Below, in pieces: positions 1 to 7,391 of a DNA stretch of 64,000 bases (positions are counted from its first letter, which is position 1; every line of letters starts with the position of its first letter). The notes beneath the pieces were generated by a model. That model saw only the letters and a list, made by a program, of their open reading frames with translations. It ran no database searches and was not told the DNA's origin. The stretch is from Candidatus Thiosymbion sp. (GTDB lineage Bacteria; Pseudomonadota; Gammaproteobacteria; Chromatiales; Chromatiaceae). Made by a program: the position numbers and the translations under genes. The DNA lies in the NCBI GenBank assembly GCA_018435665.1, contig JAHDND010000011.1, positions 62,001-126,000 on the forward strand, given 5' to 3'.

Positions 1-56
1 TCGGCGCCCAGCGCCGGTGCCGAGGCCAGGGCAAGCAAGGCCCCCGCCAGCTTCAT
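1..56 (-). CDS. N-terminus of an exported protein, cut by the window edge
   Basis: Reading leftward from the ATG at 56, the first 18 codons give MKLAGALLALASAPALGA. This is a typical Sec signal peptide: one Lys, a hydrophobic core and Ala-rich cleavage-site residues. A GGGGA ribosome-binding site lies about 6 nt upstream of the start. The mature protein is outside the window, so only its export to the periplasm or outer membrane can be proposed. Confidence 0.6.
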   Translation of the reverse strand, partial: MKLAGALLALASAPALGA

Positions 57-202
57 GTTGTTCCCCATGTCTCAAGACCTCGTCTCTCTCGTTGTTATTG
101 CTGAAACGCCGGCAGGGTGCCGGCGTCAGCCTTTGTGATCGGGCCTGTGAAAGGTACAGGCTCGTTCGTCTCTCGTGAATACCCAGGTTTTAGGCGCCAT
201 TA

Positions 203-1297
203 TTAACCAACCGGCGCCGTGGTCTGGTGATGGCGGGCGGCGCTCACCTCCCTCAGGACCGCCGCCGCATCCCGAATCATGGCAACCGTGGTTTCCCAGC
301 CGACGCAGGCATCGGTAACCGAACAGCCATAAACAAGCTGGGACAGATCCGCGGGGATGGGTTGATTTCCCTCCACCAGGTGGCTCTCGATCATGAGTCC
401 GACGACCGAGCGGTTGCCTTCGCGGATCTGATGCATCACATCCCGCATCACCAGGGGCTGGTAATCGGGCTGCTTCCAAGAATTGGCATGTGAACAGTCG
501 ATGACGATGTTACCTGGCAGCCCGGCCTTGGCCAAGGCTTTTTCCGCCAGCGAGATGGAAACGGTGTCGTAATTGGGCCGCCCGCCACCGCCCCGCAGCA
601 CCAGATGGCCATAGGGATTGCCCCGGGTGCGGGTGATCGCCGACTGGCCCTGACTGTTGATGCCCAGGAAGCTGTGGGGGTGGGCGGCGGAGATGATGGC
701 GTTGATCGCCACGTCCAGATCGCCGTCGGTGGCGTTCTTGAAGCCGACCGGGGTGGAGAGACCCGAGGCCATCTCGCGGTGGGTCTGGGACTCCGAGGTC
801 CGGGCGCCGATGGCGGTCCAGGCGACCAGGTCGCCGTAATACTGGGGAGCGATGGGGTCCAGGGCCTCGGTGGCCGTCGGCAGGCCCAGTTCGCAGACAT
901 CCAGCAGGAAGCGCCGGGCCTTCTCCATGCCGACGTCGATACGGAAGGAGTCGTCCATGAAGGGGTCGTTGATGAAGCCCTTCCAGCCGGTGGAGGTACG
1001 GGGCTTTTCAAAGTAGACCCGCATCACTGGCAGCAGCACATCCGCCACCTCATCGCTCAGGGCCTTGAGGCGCGCGGCGTAATCGAGGCCGGCCACGGGA
1101 TCGTGGATGGAACAGGGGCCCACGACGACAAACAGCCGCGGATCCTGACGGTCCAGGATGTTCGTCAGGGCGCGACGCCCGGCCACCACCACCTCGGCCG
1201 CCCGATCCGTCAGCGGCACCCGGGCCTTGATCTCGTCCGGTGACGGCATGTGATCGAAGGCGGTGACGTTGAGGTTTTCGGTCTGTACGGCTGACAT
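203..1297 (-). CDS. aroG: 3-deoxy-7-phosphoheptulonate synthase, class I (AroG/AroF type)
   Basis: Condenses phosphoenolpyruvate and erythrose 4-phosphate in the first step of the shikimate pathway. The 364-residue product is close to the usual 350. It carries the family motifs GPCSIHD (60-66, metal-ligand Cys61), KPRTSTGWKG (98-107), IGARTSESQTHRE (163-175) and DCSHANS (267-273, metal-ligand His). The start at 1297 is preferred over an upstream in-frame ATG because GGAG lies 8 nt before it and the extra residues would be non-conserved. It is divergent from iorA. The Phe/Tyr/Trp feedback type cannot be read with certainty. A second, class II, DAHP synthase lies 3.9-5.3 kb. Confidence 0.95.
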   Translation of the reverse strand: MSAVQTENLNVTAFDHMPSPDEIKARVPLTDRAAEVVVAGRRALTNILDRQDPRLFVVVGPCSIHDPVAGLDYAARLKALSDEVADVLLPVMRVYFEKPRTSTGWKGFINDPFMDDSFRIDVGMEKARRFLLDVCELGLPTATEALDPIAPQYYGDLVAWTAIGARTSESQTHREMASGLSTPVGFKNATDGDLDVAINAIISAAHPHSFLGINSQGQSAITRTRGNPYGHLVLRGGGGRPNYDTVSISLAEKALAKAGLPGNIVIDCSHANSWKQPDYQPLVMRDVMHQIREGNRSVVGLMIESHLVEGNQPIPADLSQLVYGCSVTDACVGWETTVAMIRDAAAVLREVSAARHHQTTAPVG

Positions 1298-1340
1298 GCG
1301 GGGCTCCGTCGGGGGCTGTCTCGGGCTTGGGCTTTGCCCG

Positions 1341-1374
1341 TATAATGCCATATTTTCCCAACCGAACACTCGGA
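1341..1374 (+). promoter_or_regulatory. Possible -10 box and ribosome-binding site for iorA
   Basis: The 87-bp gap between the divergent aroG and iorA genes contains TATAAT at 1341-1346 and GGAG at 1371-1374, about 10 nt before the TTG start of iorA. No good -35 box is seen 16-18 bp upstream, so the promoter is tentative. Confidence 0.35.
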
Positions 1375-1384
1375 GAGCCCAGCC

Positions 1385-3265
1385 TTGAGCGCTGTGAATC
1401 CTCTACCCCAACCTGAACGCCGCTTCATGTCCGGCAACGAGGCCGTGGCCCGCGGCGCCTGGGAGGCCGGCTGCCGGGTGGCGGCGGCCTACCCGGGCAC
1501 GCCCTCGACGGAAATCCTGGAGTACGCCGCGACCTACGCCGACCTCTACGCCGAGTGGTCGGTGAACGAAAAGGTCGCGCTGGAGGTAGCCATCGGTGCC
1601 TCCCTGGCCGGCAGCCGGTCGATGTGCGCCATGAAGCACGTGGGGCTGAACGTGGCCTCGGATGCCCTCATGACCCAGACCCTGATCGGCGTCGGTGGCG
1701 GCCTGGTGGTGGTGGTCGCGGACGATGTCGGCCTGTCCTCCTCCCAGAACGAGCAGGACTCCCGGCACTGGGGCCGCTTCGCCCACCTCCCGGTCCTGGA
1801 GCCCGCCGACGCCCAGGAGGCCTACGAGATGACCCGGGAGGCCTTCGCCCTCTCGGAGCAGTTCGACACCCCGGTGATCCTGCGCCTGACCACGCGCATC
1901 TGCCACGTCAAGGGGGTGGTGGTGCCGGGCGAGCGCGAGGAGCGCCCCGTCCTGGGCTTCCGCAAGGACCCGGCGCGCATGGTCATGACCCCCCTGAACG
2001 CCGGCCGCCGCATCCCGCTGATGCTCCAGCGGGAGGAGAAGCTGCGGGAGTTCGCCGAGGTCACCGACCTCAACCGCATCGAGGATGGCAAGGACGCGCG
2101 CGTGGGTTTCGTCACCTCGGGACCGACCTACCTGCACATCCTGGAATCCTTCCCGGATGCCCCCCTGGTCAAACTGGGTCTGAGCCACCCGGCGCCCCTG
2201 GGCCTCATCCGGTCCCTGGCGGAGAAGGTGGAGCACCTGGTGGTGGTCGAGGAGGTGGAGCCGCTGCTGGAGCAGGAGATCCGCGCCGCCGGCATTCCCG
2301 TCCACGGCAAGGACCTGCTGCCGCGCATGGGCGAACTGGCGCCCCACGTCCTGCGCCCGGCCATCCGCGCCTTTCTGGGCGAGGCGGTGGAGCCCGAGCC
2401 CGCCCCCCGGCGCACCCTGGAATTCACGGTGCCGGTCAAGGTCTTCCCCCGGCCGCCGACCATGTGCGTGGCCTGCCCGCACCTGGGCATCTATTACTGC
2501 CTGTCCAAGATCAAGAACACCCAGATCGCCGGCGACATCGGCTGTTATACCCTGGGCGCCGGTCACCCCTGGAACGCCCTCGACACCTGCATCGCCATGG
2601 GCGCCTCCATGGGCGTGGCCCTGGGGCTGGACAAGGGCCGCAGTCCCGCCGACAAGGATAAGCGGGTCATCGCCGTCATCGGCGACTCCACCTTCCTGCA
2701 CATGGGCATGCAGGGCCTGCTGAACATTGTCTACAACCGCGGCAATGTCACCATCCTGCTGCTCAATAACAGCACGGTGGGCATGACCGGTGGTCAGGAG
2801 CACCCGGGCAGCGGCCGTGACATCCGCGGGATGGATGCCCCCCAGGTCGACTTCCGCAAGCTGGTGGAAAGCCTGGGGGTCAAGCCCGAGCGCATCCACG
2901 AGGTCAACCCCTACGAGCTGCCGACCCTGTTCAAGGCCCTGCGCGAGGAGGTCAAGGTCGAGGATACCTCGGTCATCATCACCAATCAGCCCTGCGTCCT
3001 CACCGACCGTTACAGCCACCAGCCGCCCTACGCGGTGGACGCGGAACTCTGCACCGGCTGCTCCAACTGCCTGGCGGTAGGCTGTCCGGCCATCGCCGTC
3101 ACCCGGCGCGAGACCGTCATCAAGCCCAATGGCAGCGAGAAGGAACTGACCTTCGTCGCCATCGACAGCGCCGCCTGCACCGGCTGCGACCTCTGTCCCG
3201 GCACCTGCGGGCCCGAGGCCATCCGGCCGCTGGCGGAATTCAATCGCGCGGGGGCCCGGGTATGA
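1385..3265 (+). CDS. iorA: Indolepyruvate:ferredoxin oxidoreductase alpha subunit (IorA)
   Basis: Thiamine-diphosphate and [4Fe-4S] subunit of the enzyme that oxidatively decarboxylates aryl pyruvates (indole-, phenyl- and hydroxyphenylpyruvate) to aryl-acyl-CoA, reducing ferredoxin. At 626 residues it is full length. The N-terminal pyrimidine-binding domain carries AYPGTPSTEILE. The TPP domain (about 350-510) has GDIGCYTLG and GDSTFLHMG. The C-terminus has two ferredoxin motifs, CTGCSNCLAVGCP near 556 and CTGCDLCPGTCG near 599. The start is TTG at 1385, with GGAG upstream. An internal ATG at 1427 is the alternative. iorB follows after 115 bp. Confidence 0.94.
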   Translation: MSAVNPLPQPERRFMSGNEAVARGAWEAGCRVAAAYPGTPSTEILEYAATYADLYAEWSVNEKVALEVAIGASLAGSRSMCAMKHVGLNVASDALMTQTLIGVGGGLVVVVADDVGLSSSQNEQDSRHWGRFAHLPVLEPADAQEAYEMTREAFALSEQFDTPVILRLTTRICHVKGVVVPGEREERPVLGFRKDPARMVMTPLNAGRRIPLMLQREEKLREFAEVTDLNRIEDGKDARVGFVTSGPTYLHILESFPDAPLVKLGLSHPAPLGLIRSLAEKVEHLVVVEEVEPLLEQEIRAAGIPVHGKDLLPRMGELAPHVLRPAIRAFLGEAVEPEPAPRRTLEFTVPVKVFPRPPTMCVACPHLGIYYCLSKIKNTQIAGDIGCYTLGAGHPWNALDTCIAMGASMGVALGLDKGRSPADKDKRVIAVIGDSTFLHMGMQGLLNIVYNRGNVTILLLNNSTVGMTGGQEHPGSGRDIRGMDAPQVDFRKLVESLGVKPERIHEVNPYELPTLFKALREEVKVEDTSVIITNQPCVLTDRYSHQPPYAVDAELCTGCSNCLAVGCPAIAVTRRETVIKPNGSEKELTFVAIDSAACTGCDLCPGTCGPEAIRPLAEFNRAGARV

Positions 3266-3380
3266 GCAAGCGCATTGGACGAAGAGCGGCAGACGGGAAG
3301 CTCCGGTCGGCCCTCGCCCGCGGGGCCGTCGTTCGTCATTCAGCCAGTGCCCCGGTGGCCCACGCAAAAGGAGCAGGATC

Positions 3381-3986
3381 ATGAAGGGTGAAGATCAGGT
3401 AACCAACATCCTCGTCGCCGGCATCGGTGGTCAGGGCGTCATGACGGCGGCGGAGGTCCTCTCCCAGACCGCCCTCTCCCAGGGCTATGACGTCAAGAAG
3501 ACCGAGGTGGCGGGCATGGCCCAGCGCGGTGGGGTCGTCACCTCCCATGTGCGTTTCGGGCGGCGAGTCCTCTCGCCGGCCATCCCGAACGGGGAGGCCG
3601 ACATCCTGGTGGGCTTCGAACCGGCGGAGGCCCTGCGCTGGTGCGGCCAATTGCGCCCCGACGGCGTGGCCATGGTCAACCGGGTGCGGCAGGAACCGCC
3701 GGTGGTCACCCTGGGGCTCTTCACCTACCCGGATGACCCGGTGGCGGAGATGCGCGCCCGGGGCATCGAGGTCCACGCCTTCGATGCCGGCGCCATCGCC
3801 CGTGAGCTGGGCAACCTCAAGCTGGTGAATACCGTCATGCTCGGGGCCATCGCCGACTATCTGCCCTTCCCCGCCGAAATCCTCAAGGAGGAGATCGTCC
3901 ACCGCTTCCGCGCCCGCAAGCCGGACCTGGTGGCGGTCAACGAAACCGCCTTCGAGGCGGGACGGGCGGCCCAGGCGGCCTCCTGA
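3381..3986 (+). CDS. iorB: Indolepyruvate:ferredoxin oxidoreductase beta subunit (IorB)
   Basis: Gamma-domain subunit of the 2-oxoacid:ferredoxin oxidoreductase family that pairs with IorA. The product of 201 residues has the usual length. It begins with the glycine-rich segment GIGGQGVMTAAEVL and contains KTEVAGMAQRGG, both typical of IorB and PorG-like subunits. AAGGAG lies about 9 nt before the ATG. Its TGA at 3984-3986 directly abuts the ATG of the next gene, indicating a translationally coupled operon with the class II DAHP synthase. Confidence 0.93.
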   Translation: MKGEDQVTNILVAGIGGQGVMTAAEVLSQTALSQGYDVKKTEVAGMAQRGGVVTSHVRFGRRVLSPAIPNGEADILVGFEPAEALRWCGQLRPDGVAMVNRVRQEPPVVTLGLFTYPDDPVAEMRARGIEVHAFDAGAIARELGNLKLVNTVMLGAIADYLPFPAEILKEEIVHRFRARKPDLVAVNETAFEAGRAAQAAS

Positions 3987-5348
3987 ATGACTGACTGGTC
4001 CCCCGCTTCCTGGCAAGCCTACCCCGCCCTGCAACAGGCCAACTACCCCGATCCAGCGGCCCTGGAGGCCGCCCTGGCGGAACTGCGCACCCTGCCGCCC
4101 CTGGTCACTTCCTGGGAGATCCAGTCCCTGCGCAAGCAGTTGGCCCGGGCCGAGGCCGGTGATGGCTTCTTGTTGCAGGGGGGCGACTGTGCCGAGGGGT
4201 TTACCGACTGCAACCCCGAGGTCATCACCAATAAGCTAAAGATCCTGCTGCAAATGAGCCTGGTGCTGGTGCTGGGCCTCAAGCAGCGGGTGATCCGCGT
4301 CGGCCGCATCGCCGGTCAGTACACCAAGCCGCGCTCGGCGGACCTGGAGACCCGCGAGGGCCTCACCCTACCCAGCTATCGCGGCGACCTGGTCAATGGA
4401 CCTGAGTTCACCGCCGCGGCCCGCACCCCGGACCCGGCGCGGCTGCTCCAGGGCCATGGCCACGCGGCCCTGACCCTGAACTTCATCCGCGCCCTCTCCG
4501 AGGGGGGCTTTGCCGACCTCCACCATCCGGAAAACTGGGACCTGGCCTTTGTCGCCCAGTCCCCCAGCGCCCTGGACTATCGCAAGGTGGTGGAGGAACT
4601 GGGTGAATCCCTGCGCTTCATGCGCGCCGTGGGCTGCGGAGCGGCGGGGGAACTGGCACGGGTGCAGTTCTTCACCAGCCACGAGGCCCTGCACCTGCCC
4701 TACGAACAGGCCCTGACCCGCCAGGTGCGGCGCTTTCCCGGCTGGTTCGATCTCAGCACCCACCTGCCCTGGATCGGTTTCCGCACCGCCGACCCCGGGG
4801 GCGCCCACGTGGAATTCATGCGCGGCATCGCCAATCCCATCGGCGTCAAGGTCGGCAGCAGCGCCACGCCCGACTGGCTGCAGGCCCTGGTGGGGCGGCT
4901 CAACCCGGACCGCGAGCCGGGGCGCCTGGTGCTGATCCACCGCTTCGGCGCCGACCAGATCGCCCGGGAGCTGCCGGAGATGATCGCCGCGGTCCGGGCG
5001 ACCGGCATCCCGGTGCTGTGGGTCAGCGACCCCATGCACGGCAACACCGAGACCACCGCCAGCGGCTACAAGACCCGCCGCTTTGACAAGATCCTCGCCG
5101 AGCTGAGCCTGGCCTTCGATATCCACCGGGACCAGGGCAGCCGACTGGGCGGGGTCCATTTCGAACTCACCGGCGATGACGTCACTGAATGCCTGGGCGG
5201 CGCCCGGGGCCTGGACGAATCCGGCCTGGAGCGCGCCTACCGTACCCAGGTCGATCCCCGCCTCAACTACGAGCAGGCACTGGAGATGGCCATGGCCATT
5301 GTGCGCAAATTGCGCGCGCCGGCGGTCGGTGCTTCGAGGAACGTGTAG
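3987..5348 (+). CDS. 3-deoxy-7-phosphoheptulonate synthase, class II
   Basis: Class II (plant/Mycobacterium type) DAHP synthase, catalysing the same reaction as the class I enzyme at 203-1297 but with no sequence similarity. The 453 residues include QGGDCAEGF at 64-72 (metal-ligand Cys68), FFTSHEALHLPYE, the HRFGAD segment and WVSDPMHGNT. It starts immediately after the iorB stop codon, so iorA-iorB-DAHPS is probably one transcript. In phototrophs and anaerobes IorAB can run in the carboxylating direction, so the association with aromatic biosynthesis is meaningful, although the direction here is inference. Confidence 0.94.
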   Translation: MTDWSPASWQAYPALQQANYPDPAALEAALAELRTLPPLVTSWEIQSLRKQLARAEAGDGFLLQGGDCAEGFTDCNPEVITNKLKILLQMSLVLVLGLKQRVIRVGRIAGQYTKPRSADLETREGLTLPSYRGDLVNGPEFTAAARTPDPARLLQGHGHAALTLNFIRALSEGGFADLHHPENWDLAFVAQSPSALDYRKVVEELGESLRFMRAVGCGAAGELARVQFFTSHEALHLPYEQALTRQVRRFPGWFDLSTHLPWIGFRTADPGGAHVEFMRGIANPIGVKVGSSATPDWLQALVGRLNPDREPGRLVLIHRFGADQIARELPEMIAAVRATGIPVLWVSDPMHGNTETTASGYKTRRFDKILAELSLAFDIHRDQGSRLGGVHFELTGDDVTECLGGARGLDESGLERAYRTQVDPRLNYEQALEMAMAIVRKLRAPAVGASRNV

Positions 5349-5384
5349 CAATCCTCCCTAAAGCTAGTCAAGAATCCTCTGGGG

Positions 5385-5705
5385 TCAGGCCATCCCGATC
5401 TGGGTGTGGACCTCGACCTTGAGTGCATGCTTGATGGCGGCAAAATCCGCCGAGATATTGCTCATAGTCGGATTTCCAGACCGCGACAGCATCCGATGTA
5501 AGCTCTTAGTTGGCTCTTGAATTTCCACGGCCAGTGCCTCGAAACCCACGGTGGCGTTGACGAGATCGCGCAGGATCCGCTTGGCCGATTCCGGCTCGCC
5601 ATTGACGAATAGGGTGATGGCCTCCTCCTGAAGGGCCTGCGCAAAAGCCGGATCGTTCTGTACGCGCGCGGCCACGGTCTCCTTGAAGTCACGGGGCAAT
5701 GCCAT
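5385..5705 (-). CDS. Orphan HigA-like addiction-module antitoxin / DNA-binding protein
   Basis: The 106-residue product begins MALPRDFKETVAARVQ and contains ILRDLVNATVGFEALA and SKSLHRMLSRSGNPTMSN. These are hallmark segments of the small antidote proteins that normally sit directly downstream of a RelE/HigB-type (gp49-like) toxin gene. AAGGAG lies 8 nt before the ATG at 5705. Upstream in-frame codons back to 5795 are rejected as start because they overlap hipA and lack similarity to the family. No intact RelE/HigB toxin gene is present. The upstream neighbour is hipA, 73 bp away on the same strand. Confidence 0.8.
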   Translation of the reverse strand: MALPRDFKETVAARVQNDPAFAQALQEEAITLFVNGEPESAKRILRDLVNATVGFEALAVEIQEPTKSLHRMLSRSGNPTMSNISADFAAIKHALKVEVHTQIGMA

Positions 5706-5706
5706 G

Positions 5707-5778
5707 TCACTTCGCTCCTTGCGGGGTTGATGCCTTGCGGCGCTTGTAGTCTTCCACAGAGCCATCGTCTGGTCGATG
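5707..5778 (-). pseudogene. Possible remnant of a RelE/HigB-type toxin C-terminus
   Basis: Between the hipA stop and the orphan antitoxin start, the hipA reading frame stays open past the stop for 23 codons, ending DYKRRKASTPQGAK then TGA one base before the antitoxin ATG. The basic tail and the stop position resemble the end of a toxin gene that would normally precede such an antitoxin. The stretch is too short for certainty and may be chance. Confidence 0.25.
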
Positions 5779-7059
5779 TCAGGCATCCTCTGCATCGTCG
5801 GCCTTTCCGCTGAATCGTCGAATCGTCATGGCACAGCGTTGCTCAATTAGCGTCATGATTCGCTCAACCATGGCCTGGCCGGCAAAGCCATGATTGGGGT
5901 CGGATTGGAGTTTGCGCCCCGTCGGGGGCAACAACTTTGCCAGCGCCAGAACCCGCTTCCTGGCCTGCGCCTTGCCAAGTCCAACATCTTCAGCAAACTG
6001 ATCCCAGTGCCGGGCCTGGACTTCGCTGAACTTGTACTTGCTACCGATTTTCATCGCCATATTCGGCGTCAGTGTCGGGTAGACCGCCGTCGATAGCGTG
6101 TCGTAGAACGGCGCCAGGACGGGCGTTTTGCCGAAGTACAGCAGCGAGAAATTCTTGGCGTGCGCGTCGTGATTACCGATCAATGCGTTAAAGATCACGT
6201 GGTCGAGCAAACGTAGGATCTGCGGTGCGTTGGGGCGCGTGACACGTCGAACCAGATCGAAGCATTGCGCCAGATCCGGACCACCTTCGTTCTGGTATTT
6301 CATTTCCGGAACCGCACCCAGCGCCTGGCAGAAGTCCTCTTGGTGCAGGCGCTGCCGATGTCCTTGTGCATCTACGACCCGGTCGTAACGCTCGACCAAC
6401 AGAAACTGCCGCCCCAGCACGCAATGCACCTGTGACTTGGCAGGTCCGAGTTGCAGGGCCTCGCCCAGCGCCAGGCAGAAGCCTTCATTGGTGACCGTGT
6501 CTGCAAGGGCATGGATTGAGGCTTTCAAAATGTGGGAACTGGGTGTGCCATTGAGGGGCAAGCCAATACGGACGCCATCAAAAACCACCGGCAATTTATC
6601 TTGTGCCCCCGCTAGCGAGAGCCGCAAACCGACCTTGCCAGCTAACATCGGCCGGTGCGGAAGCTCATCGAGGATGGCGACGACCTCTTCCTCGCTCAAC
6701 CACTGTATATCTTCACCCACTTCAGGACGGTGCAACGCCTGCCCGGGTGCCAGCAAGGTCACTGCCCCAGCACATTCCCCACCGATGCGATCCAGCAGCG
6801 CAAAATCATTCTGACCCGAGACTTGGAGTTGCTGTGCGATGAGGCGGCGCAACCGACCCTCTGGCAGCAGCCCGGCAAAGAAGGGGCGGGTTTGGTGATC
6901 GTTGAACGATTCCGCTTGCAGAGGCAATGAACTCGACAGCGTCACGGCATCTAGTCGGGACAGCCAATCCGGGCTGTAACGGAAGTTCAGCCGATCCTTG
7001 ACCAGTGCCAGGGTGCCAACTTGGTCAGTGAACAGCCAGACCTCCAACTCACGCACCAT
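5779..7059 (-). CDS. hipA: HipA-family serine/threonine kinase toxin
   Basis: Toxin of a type II toxin-antitoxin pair. HipA kinases phosphorylate aminoacyl-tRNA synthetases or other targets and cause growth arrest; the target here is unknown. The 426 residues have a HipA N-terminal domain (about 5-105), SLAGAQDK (148-155), the loop TPSSHILK (172-179) whose Ser corresponds to the autophosphorylated position, the catalytic NHDAHAKNFSLL (296-307) and the metal-binding PFYD (317-320). All catalytic positions look intact. It overlaps hipB by 11 nt, giving the usual hipB-hipA order. Confidence 0.9.
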   Translation of the reverse strand: MVRELEVWLFTDQVGTLALVKDRLNFRYSPDWLSRLDAVTLSSSLPLQAESFNDHQTRPFFAGLLPEGRLRRLIAQQLQVSGQNDFALLDRIGGECAGAVTLLAPGQALHRPEVGEDIQWLSEEEVVAILDELPHRPMLAGKVGLRLSLAGAQDKLPVVFDGVRIGLPLNGTPSSHILKASIHALADTVTNEGFCLALGEALQLGPAKSQVHCVLGRQFLLVERYDRVVDAQGHRQRLHQEDFCQALGAVPEMKYQNEGGPDLAQCFDLVRRVTRPNAPQILRLLDHVIFNALIGNHDAHAKNFSLLYFGKTPVLAPFYDTLSTAVYPTLTPNMAMKIGSKYKFSEVQARHWDQFAEDVGLGKAQARKRVLALAKLLPPTGRKLQSDPNHGFAGQAMVERIMTLIEQRCAMTIRRFSGKADDAEDA

Positions 7060-7318
7060 GGTCGTTACCCTCGCGATGAGCCATGGGGGCTGTCGATGTC
7101 AACCCGCTGAGTTGAAGCTCTCCACCCAAGGCGTCGATCACGCGCATTACGTTTTCAAGCCGCAAGGTGGGCTTGCCTGCTTCAAGATCGACAATGAAGC
7201 GCACACCAACCCCTGCCGCCAAGGCCAGCTGAGGCTGAGTCAGCCCCAATTGCTTGCGTGCAGCACGAAGGGTGTCACCAAGTTGTTCTGCGGTTCGTAT
7301 GGAGATCATCGGCGCCAT
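7049..7318 (-). CDS. hipB: HipB-like antitoxin, XRE-family repressor
   Basis: Small (89-residue) helix-turn-helix protein that would neutralise HipA and repress the hipBA operon. The HTH spans roughly residues 12-65 (LRAARKQLGLTQPQLAL and the RFIVDLEAGK recognition region). The start at 7318 has GGGA four bases upstream; a second Met three codons in is the alternative. Three inverted repeats of TTCCCG...CGGGAA lie directly upstream and are good candidate operators. Confidence 0.88.
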   Translation of the reverse strand: MAPMISIRTAEQLGDTLRAARKQLGLTQPQLALAAGVGVRFIVDLEAGKPTLRLENVMRVIDALGGELQLSGLTSTAPMAHREGNDHGA

Positions 7319-7320
7319 TG

Positions 7321-7336
7321 TTTCCCGTCCGGGAAA
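7321..7336. promoter_or_regulatory. hipBA operator O1
   Basis: TTTCCCGTCCGGGAAA is a perfect inverted repeat with 7-bp arms and a 2-bp centre, immediately upstream of the hipB start. E. coli HipB binds a set of comparable inverted repeats, so autoregulation by HipB is the likely role. Confidence 0.7.
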
Positions 7337-7371
7337 TTTTCGGCCGGAAATAAGACTGAAGCAAGTTACAT

Positions 7372-7385
7372 TTCCCGATCGGGAA
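7372..7385. promoter_or_regulatory. hipBA operator O2
   Basis: TTCCCGATCGGGAA is a perfect 14-bp palindrome with the same arms as O1. Its centre is 50 bp from that of O1, about five helical turns, which would place bound dimers on the same DNA face. Confidence 0.7.
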
Positions 7386-7391
7386 TTTTCC

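Noticed and set aside
1403-3382. Long leftward open frame opposite iorA
   Set aside because: It is a compositional shadow of a GC-rich gene: no family motifs and His/Gly/Asp-rich throughout.
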